From: Streptomyces mangrovi | GTDB taxonomy: Bacteria; Actinomycetota; Actinomycetes; Streptomycetales; Streptomycetaceae | Assembly: GCF_900114215.1 (NCBI RefSeq) | Contig: NZ_FOSG01000003.1 | Coordinates: 1 to 64,000, forward strand | Length of the DNA: 64,000 nucleotides | Direction: 5' to 3' | In this document: positions 33,966-43,644 of the stretch, piece after piece | Position numbering within the stretch: position 1 is the first letter of the stretch | How the letters are laid out: every line of letters begins with the position of its first letter | The notes under the pieces: generated by a model | Told to the model about the DNA's origin: nothing | The model's input: only the letters and a program-made list of their open reading frames with translations | The model's database searches: none | Made by a program: the position numbers and the translations under genes

Positions 33966-34241
33966 GTGACCGATCCCGTGACCGCCCCCCCGCCCGGCGC
34001 CGCCGCCCCCGTCTGCTCCGCCAAGGGCTGCCGTGAGGCCGCCGTGTGGGTACTGGCCTGGAACAATCCCAAGCTGCACACTCCGGAGCGCCGCAAGACC
34101 TGGCTGGCGTGCGAGGAGCACCGCGAGCACCTGTCACGGTTCCTGGGGGTGCGGAGCTTCCTGAAGGACGTGGTGCCCCTCGCCGAGTGGGAGGGCCGGG
34201 AGGGCGGACAGGATCCGGAGGGGTCAGCCGCCGATCGCTGA
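33966..34241 (+). CDS. Conserved actinobacterial Cys/His protein of unknown function
   Basis: A 91-residue protein: Pro/Ala-rich start, then CSAKGCREAAVWVLAWNNPKLHTPERRKTWLACEEHREHLSRFL. The spacing C-x4-C ... C-x2-H looks like a small zinc site. Orthologues in Streptomyces are, as I recall, often labelled acetone carboxylase, a name the sequence does not support. Its last 18 nt overlap the convergent moaA gene. Confidence 0.75.
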   Translation: MTDPVTAPPPGAAAPVCSAKGCREAAVWVLAWNNPKLHTPERRKTWLACEEHREHLSRFLGVRSFLKDVVPLAEWEGREGGQDPEGSAADR

Positions 34242-35213
34242 CATCGGGCGGGCCGGCTGGAGGAAGGAAGGGTCGTCCAGGCCGGAGCCGGCCTTCTTGC
34301 CCCACATCGCGGCCTTCCACAGCCGGGCGATCTCGGTGTCGTCGGCGCCCGAGCGCAGCGCGCCGCGCAGGTCCGACTCCTCGCGGGCGAAGAGGCAGGT
34401 GCGCACCTGTCCGTCGGCCGTCAGCCGGGTGCGGTCGCAGGTACGGCAGAAGGGCCTGGTGACGGAGGCGATCACGCCGACGCGGTGCGGACCGCCGTCG
34501 ACGATCCAGCGTTCGGCGGGCGCCGAGCCCCGGCTGTCCTCCCCCTCCGGGGTGAGGGAGAAGCGGGTGCGCAGGGAGGCGAGGATGTCGCCCGCGGTGA
34601 TCATGCCCTCGCGGCGCCAGCCGTGCTGGGCGTCCAGCGGCATCTGCTCGATGAAGCGCAGTTCGTAGGAGTGCTCGACGGCCCAGGAGAGCAGGTCGGG
34701 GGCCTCGGTGTCGTTGAGGCCCGGCATCAGCACGGCGTTGACCTTGACCGGGGAGAGCCCCGCCGCGCGGGCGGCCGCCAGACCGGCGAGGACGTCGGCG
34801 TGGCGCCTGCGGCGGGTCATCCGTGAGAAGACCTCGGGGTCGAGGGTGTCCAGGGAGACGTTGACCCGGTCCAGTCCGGCCGCGCGCAGCGCGTCGGCGG
34901 TGCGCCCCAGGCCGATGCCGTTGGTCGTCAGCGACAGCCTCGGGCGCGGCTCCAGGGCGGCGCAGCGCTCGACGATGCCCACCAGTCCGGGGCGCAGCAG
35001 CGGCTCGCCGCCGGTGAAGCGCACCTCCTCCACGCCGAGCAGGGTCACCGCGACGCGGACCAGGCGGACGATCTCGTCGTCCGTGAGCAGCTCGGGCTTG
35101 GCGAGCCACTTCAGGCCCTCCTCGGGCATGCAGTAGGTGCACCTCAGATTGCACCGGTCGGTGAGCGACACGCGCAGATCGGTGGCGACCCGGCCGTAGG
35201 TGTCCAGCAGCAT
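34224..35213 (-). CDS. moaA: GTP 3',8-cyclase (molybdenum cofactor biosynthesis)
   Basis: A 329-residue radical SAM enzyme making the first Mo-cofactor precursor from GTP. The SAM cluster motif is CNLRCTYC (C21, C25, C28); the C-terminal second cluster is CRTCDRTRLTADGQVRTC; FTGGEPLLRPGL and the terminal AIGG double-Gly are present. All key residues are intact. ATG at 35211-35213. No other moa gene lies in the window. Confidence 0.95.
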   Translation of the reverse strand: MLLDTYGRVATDLRVSLTDRCNLRCTYCMPEEGLKWLAKPELLTDDEIVRLVRVAVTLLGVEEVRFTGGEPLLRPGLVGIVERCAALEPRPRLSLTTNGIGLGRTADALRAAGLDRVNVSLDTLDPEVFSRMTRRRRHADVLAGLAAARAAGLSPVKVNAVLMPGLNDTEAPDLLSWAVEHSYELRFIEQMPLDAQHGWRREGMITAGDILASLRTRFSLTPEGEDSRGSAPAERWIVDGGPHRVGVIASVTRPFCRTCDRTRLTADGQVRTCLFAREESDLRGALRSGADDTEIARLWKAAMWGKKAGSGLDDPSFLQPARPMSAIGG

Positions 35214-35445
35214 GCCGACAGTACCCTCCCGCGGTTGGACATCTGCCTCGCAGCGTACGCGACGCCCGCGCCGTCCGTCGGGGGCGCCACGGCGGGAACG
35301 GGGGTTCGGTGTCCGGGAGGCGGTTCGGCCATTGCCGCTCCCCCCGTGTGAGCGATAGCTTCCGTCGTCATACATCCGTACGGTCAAGTCCGATAACCGA
35401 ACGGGTTGTTGAGAACCCCTGCGTTCACACAGACACGGAGAACCC

Positions 35446-36975
35446 ATGGCATCGAGACCTTCCAGCCGACGCCGCGCCATCGCGGTGCCGGTCGGGTTGG
35501 CGCTGACCGCCTCCCTGGCCCTGCTGCCGGGCGCCGGAACGGCGCTGGCGCAGGAAGCCGGCGTCCCGGCGGCCGCGACGGCGGCCGCCGACGGTGAGCA
35601 GCTGTCGTACGTGGTCAACACCTCCTCACACCCCGGCACGATCAGGCGGGTGGAGCGGGAGATAGCCAGGGCGGGCGGCACGGTCGTCGTCACCCACCGG
35701 GACATCGGCGTGATCGTCGTCCACTCGGCGAACCCCGGCTTCGCCGAGCGGATGCGCGAGGTGCGCGGGGTGCACTCCGCCGGCGCCACCCGCACCGCGC
35801 CGCTCAGGTCGGCGGGCACCACCGAGGTCGGCGCCCCGCAGTACGTGTCGGAGTCGGCCCGCACCGGCGCGGCCACGGCCGCCGCCGAGGGCGAGCCGAT
35901 GGAGGCCGACCTGTGGGGCCTGCGCGCCATCCGCGCGGACGAGGCCGCGAAGGTCAACCCGGGCAGCGACAAGGTCACCGTCGCGGTCATCGACACCGGT
36001 GTGGACGACACCCACCCGGATCTGGCCCCGAACTTCTCGGCGGGCCAGTCGGCGAACTGCGTCGGCGGCGTGGCCGACACCTCCGAGGGCGCCTGGCGGC
36101 CGTACACCGACGGCGACTACCACGGCACACACGTCGCGGGCTCCATCGCGGCGGCGCGCAACGGCATCGGCGTGGCGGGCGTCGCGCCGGGCGTGAAGGT
36201 CTCCTCCATCAAGGTGAGCGAGCCCGACACCAGCCTCTTCTACCCGGAGGCCGTGATCTGCGCGTTCGTCTTCGCCGCCGACAAGGGGGTGGAGATCACC
36301 AACAACAGCTACTACGTCGACCCGTACCTGTACAACTGCGAGGACGACGCCGACCAGGGCGCGGTCGTGGAGGCGATCCGCCGGGCCGCTCGCCACGCCG
36401 AGCGCAGGGGCACGCTGCACGTCGCCTCGGCGGGCAACTCCAACCACGACCTGGCCTCCGACGCGATCGTCGACGGCTCCAGCCCGAACGACACCACCCC
36501 GGTCGAGCGCACCATCGACCCGTCGGAGTGCCTGGACCTGCCCACCCAGCTGCCGGGCGTGGTGACGGTGACGGCCACGGGCGTGCAGGATCTGAAGTCG
36601 TACTACTCCAGCTACGGGCACCGCGTCGCCGACGTGGCGGCGCCGGGCGGCGACCGGTTCCAGATCCCGGACACCCCGTCGGGCAACGGCCGGATCCTGT
36701 CGACCATGCCGAACGACTCCTACGCCTTCCTGCAGGGCACCTCAATGGCCAGCCCGCACGTCGCGGGCGTGGCGGCACTGCTCAAGAGCAGGCACCCCTG
36801 GGCGAGCCCGGCGATGCTCCAGCTCATGATGAAGGCCCAGGCGGACAACCCCGGCTGCCCGGAGACCTACGACCCGGACGGCAACGGCGTCGAGGACTCC
36901 ACCTGCGAGGGCGGCAAGCGCGTCAACGGCTTCTACGGCCACGGCATCGTCGACGCCCTGGACGCCGTCGAGTAG
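35446..36975 (+). CDS. Secreted subtilisin-like serine protease (S8 family)
   Basis: A 509-residue preproprotein: signal peptide to about residue 36 (AIAVPVGLALTASLALLPGAGTALAQ), an I9-like propeptide (about 50-155), and a catalytic domain with Asp in VIDTGVDDTHPDL (D183), His in DYHGTHVAGSIAA (H226) and Ser in GTSMASPHVAG (S433). Five or more cysteines in the mature part suggest disulfides. It is secreted by Sec or Tat-like export and probably functions in growth or sporulation-linked proteolysis. Monocistronic, with only 12 nt to the convergent next gene. Confidence 0.95.
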   Translation: MASRPSSRRRAIAVPVGLALTASLALLPGAGTALAQEAGVPAAATAAADGEQLSYVVNTSSHPGTIRRVEREIARAGGTVVVTHRDIGVIVVHSANPGFAERMREVRGVHSAGATRTAPLRSAGTTEVGAPQYVSESARTGAATAAAEGEPMEADLWGLRAIRADEAAKVNPGSDKVTVAVIDTGVDDTHPDLAPNFSAGQSANCVGGVADTSEGAWRPYTDGDYHGTHVAGSIAAARNGIGVAGVAPGVKVSSIKVSEPDTSLFYPEAVICAFVFAADKGVEITNNSYYVDPYLYNCEDDADQGAVVEAIRRAARHAERRGTLHVASAGNSNHDLASDAIVDGSSPNDTTPVERTIDPSECLDLPTQLPGVVTVTATGVQDLKSYYSSYGHRVADVAAPGGDRFQIPDTPSGNGRILSTMPNDSYAFLQGTSMASPHVAGVAALLKSRHPWASPAMLQLMMKAQADNPGCPETYDPDGNGVEDSTCEGGKRVNGFYGHGIVDALDAVE

Positions 36976-36987
36976 CCCGGCGGTCCG

Positions 36988-38007
<1,020 letters not shown>

Positions 38008-38137
38008 GCATGCACCGTAGGACCGCCCGGGGCCGGCGGCCAGGGTCTGTTACCGACAAGTATGCGAGACGGGCCGTCAGCAGTTCCGCTCGCCCGGGGC
38101 GACCTGCGGTGATGCGAGGGTGTCAGTGGCGGCCCGT

Positions 38138-38143
38138 ATTCTC
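38138..38143 (+). promoter_or_regulatory. -10 hexamer TATTCT placing the exonuclease mRNA start at its ATG
   Basis: TATTCT ends 7 nt before the ATG at 38151, the spacing expected when transcription begins at or next to the start codon. No ribosome binding site precedes the ATG, so a leaderless mRNA is likely. The -35 region is not recognisable. Confidence 0.45.
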
Positions 38144-38150
38144 TGGAACC

Positions 38151-39170
38151 ATGCTCGATGACCAGTCGGCGGCCGAAGCGCGGCCCGCAGCGCAGCCCAG
38201 CACCCCGGCCTGGCCCACCGAATACCCCGACGCCTACGCGGTGGTGGACGTGGAGACCACGGGGCTCGCCCGGGACGACCGCATAGTCTCCGCGGCCGTC
38301 TACCGGCTGGACGCACGGGGTGATGTGATCGACCACTGGTACACCCCGGTCAATCCGCAGCGGGACCCCGGCCCGACCTGGATACACGGGCTGACGAGCG
38401 AGATGCTGGCCGACGCCCCGCTCTTCCCGCAGATCGCCGAGGAGTTCGCCGAGCGGCTGCGGGGCCGGGTGCTGGTCGCGCACAACGCGGTCTTCGACTG
38501 GTCGATGATCGCCCGCGAGTACGCCCGTGCCCGGTTGCCGGTCCCCGTGCGGCAGCGGCTGTGCACCATCGCCCTGTCCAAGGAGCTGGCCCTGCCGCTG
38601 GCCAACCACCGGCTGGAGACCCTCGCCGCGCACTACGGCGTCGTCCAGCGCCGGGCGCACCACGCGCTGGACGACGCCCGGGTGCTGGCCGAGGCGTTCC
38701 GGCCGAGCCTGCACCTGGCGGCCGCCGACCGCATACGCCTGCCCCTGCTGGCCTGCCGGCCGCTGACCGAGTGGACCGACTCCATCGTCTCCCCGGGCCC
38801 CTCCTCCGGCGCCTTCGGCGGACGGGACACGCGGCCCTACGCGGGCAGCTGGCGCCCCTCGCGCAAGCGCCCCCCGTGCCCGTACCCCAACCCCGGCCGG
38901 TACGAGCCGGGCAAGCCGCTGGTCCAGGGCATGCGGGTGGCGATCTCCGGGGACACCTCCGTGGACCGGGAGCTGCTGGAGGACCGGGCCGTCGAGGCCG
39001 GGCTCCACATCGCCGGCAGCGTCTCCCGCCTCACCAGCCTCCTGGTCACCAACGACCCCGACTCCGGCACCTCCAAGGTGGCCAGGGCGCGCGCCTTCGG
39101 CACCCCGGTGATCGACGAGGCGGCCTTCACCCAGCTGCTGCGGGAGGTGGCCCCCGCTCCGGGGGAATAA
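38151..39170 (+). CDS. DEDDh 3'-5' exonuclease with a C-terminal BRCT domain
   Basis: A 339-residue protein. The exonuclease domain (about 27-190) has Exo I VVDVETTGL, Exo II HNAVFDWSMI and Exo III HHALDDARVLAE. A Pro/Arg-rich linker is followed by a BRCT domain (about 262-335: GMRVAISGDTSVDRELLEDRAVEAGLHIAGSVSRLTSLLVTNDPDSGTSKVARARAFGTPVIDEAAFTQLL). This DnaQ-BRCT layout is a known actinobacterial form and may act in DNA repair or proofreading. It is the first of three closely spaced genes. Confidence 0.92.
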   Translation: MLDDQSAAEARPAAQPSTPAWPTEYPDAYAVVDVETTGLARDDRIVSAAVYRLDARGDVIDHWYTPVNPQRDPGPTWIHGLTSEMLADAPLFPQIAEEFAERLRGRVLVAHNAVFDWSMIAREYARARLPVPVRQRLCTIALSKELALPLANHRLETLAAHYGVVQRRAHHALDDARVLAEAFRPSLHLAAADRIRLPLLACRPLTEWTDSIVSPGPSSGAFGGRDTRPYAGSWRPSRKRPPCPYPNPGRYEPGKPLVQGMRVAISGDTSVDRELLEDRAVEAGLHIAGSVSRLTSLLVTNDPDSGTSKVARARAFGTPVIDEAAFTQLLREVAPAPGE

Positions 39171-39190
39171 CGGCCGGCGGGGTACCGTCG

Positions 39191-40108
39191 ATGACTGTGC
39201 CACCCGTATCGTCCGCACCGTCCGCTTCCGCGTACCGCTTCCTGCTGTCCCGGCAGTGGCTGGTCCTCACCCTCGTCGCGCTGCTGCTGATCCCGGGCAT
39301 GGTCAGACTCGGCTTCTGGCAGCTCCACAGGCACGAGGACCGGGTGGCGCGCAACGAACTGGTGGCCGAGAGCCTGGCCGCCGATCCGGTGCCCGTGGGG
39401 AAGCTGGCCGCTCCGGGCCGCGGCCCGGCCGGTGCCGACCGGTACCGCCGGGTGACGGCCACCGGCGTCTACGACACCGGCGGCGAGACGGTCGTGCGCC
39501 AGCGCACCGGCGGGGACGGCCGGAGCATCGGCTACCACGTCCTGACCCCGCTGGTCCGCGAGGACGGCACGGCCGTGCTGGTCAACCGCGGCTGGATCCC
39601 GGCGGGCGAGGATCTGACGAAGTTCCCCGAGGTGCCGGCGCCTCCCTCCGGCGAGGTCACCGTGACCGGGCGGCTGATGGCCGACGAGAAGGCCGGCAGC
39701 GGCGTCAAGGACAAGCGGGGGCTGCCGCCCCGCCAGGTGATGCTGATCGACAGCGCGCGGATGGCCGAGGAACTGGACCGGCCGGTCCTGGGCGGCTACG
39801 TCGCGCTGGAGGAGACCTCGCCCGAGCCCTCCGCCGAGCAGCCCGAACGCCTTCCCGAACCGGACCACAGCGGCATCGGCCCGCACCTGGCGTACGCGTT
39901 CCAGTGGTGGCTGTTCGCCGCCGCCGTCCCCGTCGGCTGGGTGGTGCTGGTCCGCCGCGAGCGCCGGGACCGCCTGGCGCGGGACCTCGGGGCGCAGGCC
40001 GCCGCGGACGGGCGGACGGATGAACGGGCGGACGGTGAGGCCGCTGTCGGCCGGTCCGCCGTTCCGGCCCCCTCCGCTGCCCAAACGGCGGACCGACCGG
40101 CAGACTGA
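39191..40108 (+). CDS. SURF1-family cytochrome oxidase biogenesis protein
   Basis: A 305-residue protein with two transmembrane helices (about 23-43, VLTLVALLLIPGMVRLGFWQL, and near 240-262, YAFQWWLFAAAVPVGWVVLV) flanking an extracytoplasmic domain, the SURF1 layout. Signatures GFWQLHRHEDRVARNELV, VNRGWIPAG and HLAYAFQWW are present. It supports haem a insertion into cytochrome c oxidase. ATG at 39191, 20 nt after the exonuclease stop; the SDR follows 5 nt after its stop. Confidence 0.93.
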   Translation: MTVPPVSSAPSASAYRFLLSRQWLVLTLVALLLIPGMVRLGFWQLHRHEDRVARNELVAESLAADPVPVGKLAAPGRGPAGADRYRRVTATGVYDTGGETVVRQRTGGDGRSIGYHVLTPLVREDGTAVLVNRGWIPAGEDLTKFPEVPAPPSGEVTVTGRLMADEKAGSGVKDKRGLPPRQVMLIDSARMAEELDRPVLGGYVALEETSPEPSAEQPERLPEPDHSGIGPHLAYAFQWWLFAAAVPVGWVVLVRRERRDRLARDLGAQAAADGRTDERADGEAAVGRSAVPAPSAAQTADRPAD

Positions 40109-40113
40109 TCCCC

Positions 40114-40869
40114 ATGGATCTCGGACTTCAGGACAGGGTGTACCTCGTCACCGGCGCCACCCGCGGGCTGGGCTTCGCCACCGCACGGGAACTGACCGCC
40201 GACGGCGCGAAGGTGATCGTCACCGGCCGGAGCGAGGAGACGGTGGCCGAGGCCGCCGGACGGCTGGGCGACGACGCCTTCGGCATGGTGGCGGACAACG
40301 CCGATCCGGCCGCGGCCGACCGCCTGGTGACGGCCGCCCATGAGCGCCACGGGCGCCTGGACGGGGTGCTGATCAGCGTCGGCGGGCCGCCGGCCGGATC
40401 CCACGAGACGGTCACCGACGACCAGTGGCAGGCGGCCTTCGAGACGGTCTTCCTCGGTGCGGTGCGGCTGGCCCGCACCGCGGCCGCACGGCTGGGCGAG
40501 GGCGGGGTGATCGGCTTCGTCCTCTCCGGCTCGGTGCACGAGCCGATCCCCGGACTGACGGTCTCCAACGGACTGCGGCCGGGGCTGGCCGGTTTCGCGA
40601 AGTCGCTGGCGGACGAGGTGGGGCCGCGCGGCATTCGGGTCGTCGGGCTGCTGCCGGGCCGTATCGACACCGACCGGGTGCGCGGCCTGGACGCCATGAC
40701 CGGGGACGCCGACGCCGCTCGGAGGCGGACCTCGGCCGCGATCCCGCTGCGCCGCTACGGCACCCCGGAGGAGTTCGGCAGGACGGCGGCGTTCCTGCTC
40801 TCCCCCGCCGCCTCGTACATCACCGGTGTGATGTTCCCGGTCGACGGCGGCGCCCGCCGCGGCTTCTGA
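40114..40869 (+). CDS. SDR-family protein with a degenerate active site
   Basis: A 251-residue short-chain dehydrogenase/reductase-like protein with an intact nucleotide-binding motif TGATRGLG and a C-terminal VDGGARRGF. The catalytic YxxxK is replaced by SNGLR (S151 to R155), so both the Tyr and the Lys are changed. It follows SURF1 by 5 nt and is probably co-transcribed. It may be a non-catalytic or mechanistically different SDR. Confidence 0.85.
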   Translation: MDLGLQDRVYLVTGATRGLGFATARELTADGAKVIVTGRSEETVAEAAGRLGDDAFGMVADNADPAAADRLVTAAHERHGRLDGVLISVGGPPAGSHETVTDDQWQAAFETVFLGAVRLARTAAARLGEGGVIGFVLSGSVHEPIPGLTVSNGLRPGLAGFAKSLADEVGPRGIRVVGLLPGRIDTDRVRGLDAMTGDADAARRRTSAAIPLRRYGTPEEFGRTAAFLLSPAASYITGVMFPVDGGARRGF

Positions 40870-40965
40870 TCGTCCCCGCCGGGCACGCCCCGCCGCCCTC
40901 CCCCCGACCTGCGCCGGAGAGGGACGGCGGGGGGGCTCGGCGGGGGCTCGGGCAGGGACGGTGCC

Positions 40966-41565
40966 TCAGCCCGCCCCTGCGCCCCACCGCCGCGCCGAAC
41001 GCAGCCGGACCTCCGCGGCCAGTCCGTCCAGGCCCGCCGAGACACGGGCGTGCTCCAGCGCCTCGTCCCGCACCCGCGCGAGGATCTCGGCGGGGCTCGC
41101 GTGAGCGGCCACCACCAGTGCGACCCGGGCCCGCACCCCGGCGCGGCGGCGGCCCAGCCTCACCCGGGTCCGTTCCGCGCCCGGCAGGGCCCCGGCCTCC
41201 CCGGCCACGGCGTCCTCCAGGGTCCGGGTCCCGACCAGGGCGCCGTAGCCGTCGCCGCTGTCGACCAGTACGGTGTCCGGCCGCTGCCGCCACAGCTGCG
41301 CCGACAGCCACCACAGGGCGAGCAGGAGCGCGGCGGCGGGCACGCCGATCGCCAGGAGCCACCGCCACCAGTCCGCGTCCCGCCACCAGGCGGGTTCCCC
41401 CTGTCCGAGCAGTACCTCGTCCGGCCCGTCCCAGAAAAGCTCCCGGGGCATGTCGAAGCCCCAGCGCCGCTGGAGGTCGAGCCCGCCCACCAGGGCCGCC
41501 AGTCCCAGCACCAGCAGCGCCAGTCCGACCAGCCCCAGCAGAATCCGGTTCACCACCGTGAGCAT
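40966..41565 (-). CDS. amaP: AmaP-type alkaline-shock membrane anchor
   Basis: A 199-residue protein starting MLTVVNRILLGLVGLALLVLGLAALV with two transmembrane helices (about 7-27 and 65-90), then a soluble domain with repeated RVRLGRRRAGVRARVALVVAAHA sequence. This is the AmaP arrangement; in Gram-positive bacteria AmaP anchors Asp23 at the membrane. It is the last gene of the minus-strand Asp23 cluster. Confidence 0.85.
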   Translation of the reverse strand: MLTVVNRILLGLVGLALLVLGLAALVGGLDLQRRWGFDMPRELFWDGPDEVLLGQGEPAWWRDADWWRWLLAIGVPAAALLLALWWLSAQLWRQRPDTVLVDSGDGYGALVGTRTLEDAVAGEAGALPGAERTRVRLGRRRAGVRARVALVVAAHASPAEILARVRDEALEHARVSAGLDGLAAEVRLRSARRWGAGAG

Positions 41566-41585
41566 CCGGTCCACCTCGCCCTTCC

Positions 41586-42272
41586 TCAGCCCTTCTTCGG
41601 GCGCCGCACCCGGACCGAGCGCCGCATCCTCCGGGCGAGCCCGAGCTGCCGCACGCCCTCCTGCAGAACCCTGTCCAGATCTCCCCGCACTTCCTCCAGG
41701 GGCCGGAAGTGCGCCCGCGCCCGCACCCTGACCCGGTGCCGCCCGGTGTCCACCCGGACCGACCGCACCCCCGGCACGTCCAGCAACCGGTCGTGCAGCA
41801 CCGCCTCGGCGGCGGATCTCTCCAGTCCGGCGCGCACCCGGACCCCGTCGGAGGAACCGCCGCGCATCGGCAGCAGACCGCGCAGCCCGGGGGTGACCGC
41901 CAGCACCACCAGCCACAGTCCCAGCAGGACCGCGAGCGCCGCACCGGCGATCGCCCAGGGGTCGTCGAGCGGCCGGGCGGCCAGGTCCGCGGTGATCTCG
42001 CGCCGCCATGCGGAGGGGGCCTTGTCGATGCTCGCGGCGACGGCCTCGTACAGCAGTACGGCCGCCGCGACGGCCAGCACCAGTGCCACGATCGCGGCCG
42101 GCACCCGCCGAGCCGACCAGAAGCGCCGGGTGCTTCCGCCTCCGCCGTCACTCCCGCCGTCGTCCGGTCGGCGGTCCGCGCCGGAGGGTTTCGGTGAGGG
42201 CGGTTCCACACCGTCCGGGTCCGTGCCGGCGGCGCTCTCCGGGGCCTGCTGCCGCCGGGCGTCGTGACTCAT
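41586..42272 (-). CDS. DUF6286-type membrane protein
   Basis: A 228-residue protein with a disordered N-terminal region (about 1-50), two transmembrane helices (about 58-80 and 105-128) and a basic C-terminal domain rich in RVRVRARAHF-type strands and a terminal RRSVRVRRPKKG. It resembles AmaP in its layout and is a regular member of streptomycete Asp23 clusters. It precedes amaP by 20 nt. Confidence 0.8.
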   Translation of the reverse strand: MSHDARRQQAPESAAGTDPDGVEPPSPKPSGADRRPDDGGSDGGGGSTRRFWSARRVPAAIVALVLAVAAAVLLYEAVAASIDKAPSAWRREITADLAARPLDDPWAIAGAALAVLLGLWLVVLAVTPGLRGLLPMRGGSSDGVRVRAGLERSAAEAVLHDRLLDVPGVRSVRVDTGRHRVRVRARAHFRPLEEVRGDLDRVLQEGVRQLGLARRMRRSVRVRRPKKG

Positions 42273-42279
42273 CGTGCCC

Positions 42280-42690
42280 TCACCGCACCCTCCCTCCGCT
42301 CCGGCCGCCGAGCGGGTCCGTGTGCAGCCGTGTGACCTCGACGGTCACCTGCCGGACCGCCATACCGGCCAGTTCCCGCACTCGTGAGGCGACCCTTCCG
42401 CGCACCGAGCCGCACCGTGCGCCGATGTCGCAGGGGTAGGGAAGTTCGACCGCGACCACCACCCGGGCCTCGCCGTTCAGCCCGTTCCGGTCGGGAGGGC
42501 GGCGGACGGCGACCTTCGCCCGCGGATCCTTTCCCGCGCGCGGTACCCCGGACGTCTCGGAGTCCTCGTCCAGCGCCTCGCGGGCGGCCCGCGCGGCGAT
42601 CTTGGTGACGACCCGGTCGGCGATTCTCGTCGCCCCCCGCTCGGCCGCGGGGACCCAGGAGATCTCCGGCCTGCGGAATTCCTGTGCCAC
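42280..42690 (-). CDS. Asp23/Gls24-like protein
   Basis: A 136-residue protein containing the Asp23 core: RIADRVVTKIAARAAREAL, ARVVVAVELPYPCDIGARCGSVRGRVASRVRELAGMAVRQVTVEVTRLH. It is shorter and more basic than the first Asp23 gene of the cluster. It lies 7 nt upstream of the DUF6286 gene and 3 nt after the 60-residue protein. Confidence 0.82.
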   Translation of the reverse strand: MAQEFRRPEISWVPAAERGATRIADRVVTKIAARAAREALDEDSETSGVPRAGKDPRAKVAVRRPPDRNGLNGEARVVVAVELPYPCDIGARCGSVRGRVASRVRELAGMAVRQVTVEVTRLHTDPLGGRSGGRVR

Positions 42691-42693
42691 CGG

Positions 42694-42876
42694 TCACCGC
42701 CGTCCGCCGCCGGAGCGGAAGATCTCTCCCGGTTCCAGATCGCCGTCGAGGACCCGGCCGGCGATGAAGCCGACCGCACCCAGTACCGCCACCAGGAGGA
42801 AGGCCCAGAAACCGCCGAAGTATCCGGCGAAGCCCAGCGCCATGCCTGCGATCAAGCCGACTGCGGCCATGCTCAT
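42694..42876 (-). CDS. Small two-helix membrane protein of the Asp23 cluster
   Basis: A 60-residue protein: MSMAAVGLIAGMALGFAGYFGGFWAFLLVAVLGAVGFIAGRVLDG followed by DLEPGEIFRSGGG. It spans the membrane twice with a Gly-rich turn, similar to DUF2273 proteins that accompany Asp23. It probably contributes to the membrane complex. Confidence 0.8.
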   Translation of the reverse strand: MSMAAVGLIAGMALGFAGYFGGFWAFLLVAVLGAVGFIAGRVLDGDLEPGEIFRSGGGRR

Positions 42877-42927
42877 CGTGCGCTCCTCAGTTTCCTGCTC
42901 CGCCGGGCCCCTGCGGTCCGCGGCGCA

Positions 42928-43425
42928 CTACTGCAGCCGCGGCCTCTGCTCCGGCTGCTCTTCCTCGTCCTTGTCGTCGGGCAGCTTGACGTCGTCGACC
43001 GTGACATTGACCTCGACGACCTCCAGCCCGGTCATCCGCTCGAGCGAGCCGATGACGTTCTCGCGCACGTCGTTCGCCACATCGGTGATCGACACCCCGT
43101 ACTCGACCACGATGTCCAGGTCGATGGCCGCCTGGGTCTCGCCGACCTCGACCTTCACCCCCCGCGTGACGGACTGGCCGCCTCCGCCCCCGGGGACGCG
43201 GTCGCGCATCGCGCCGAAGGCCCGGCTCGCGCCGGCGCCCATCGCGTGGACGCCGTCGACCTCGCGGGCCGCCATCCCGGCGATCTTCTCCACCACACCG
43301 TCGGCGATCGTGGTCTTCCCCCGGACCCGCGGGTCGCTCGCGCCCCGCCCCTCACCGAGCCGTCCGCCGGAAGGGCCCGAGCGGTTCTGCTGTGCGGTCT
43401 CAGCCATCTCCGCCATCTCCGTCAC
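42928..43425 (-). CDS. Asp23/Gls24-family envelope stress protein
   Basis: A 165-residue protein with a full Asp23 domain: GKTTIADGVVEKIAGMAAREVDGVHAMG, then VKVEVGETQAAIDLDIVVEYGVSITDVANDVRENVIGSLERMTGLEVVEVNVTVDDV, and an acidic tail. It is the first gene of the five-gene cluster. GTG at 43425 is used; ATGs at 43416 and 43407 are in frame and the latter has a plausible GGAG site, so the true start could be 6 codons shorter. Confidence 0.9.
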   Translation of the reverse strand: MTEMAEMAETAQQNRSGPSGGRLGEGRGASDPRVRGKTTIADGVVEKIAGMAAREVDGVHAMGAGASRAFGAMRDRVPGGGGGQSVTRGVKVEVGETQAAIDLDIVVEYGVSITDVANDVRENVIGSLERMTGLEVVEVNVTVDDVKLPDDKDEEEQPEQRPRLQ

Positions 43426-43644
43426 CCCTTGCCTTCGCTACGGGAATATTGCTTCCGATATGTCCACGCTAGACACGATCGCCCACTTTTGCCTCATGAA
43501 TGCACCGCCACCTGGAGGAAGCACGTGTCTGCGGGGAGCCCGCGGCGCAAGGCTGGGCACCGTTGATGGAGAACCCCGGAGAGCCCCAGCAGAGCACCGG
43601 AGGCCCTGGGACGGACGCCGGGACCCCGGAGAGGAGCGCAGAGC

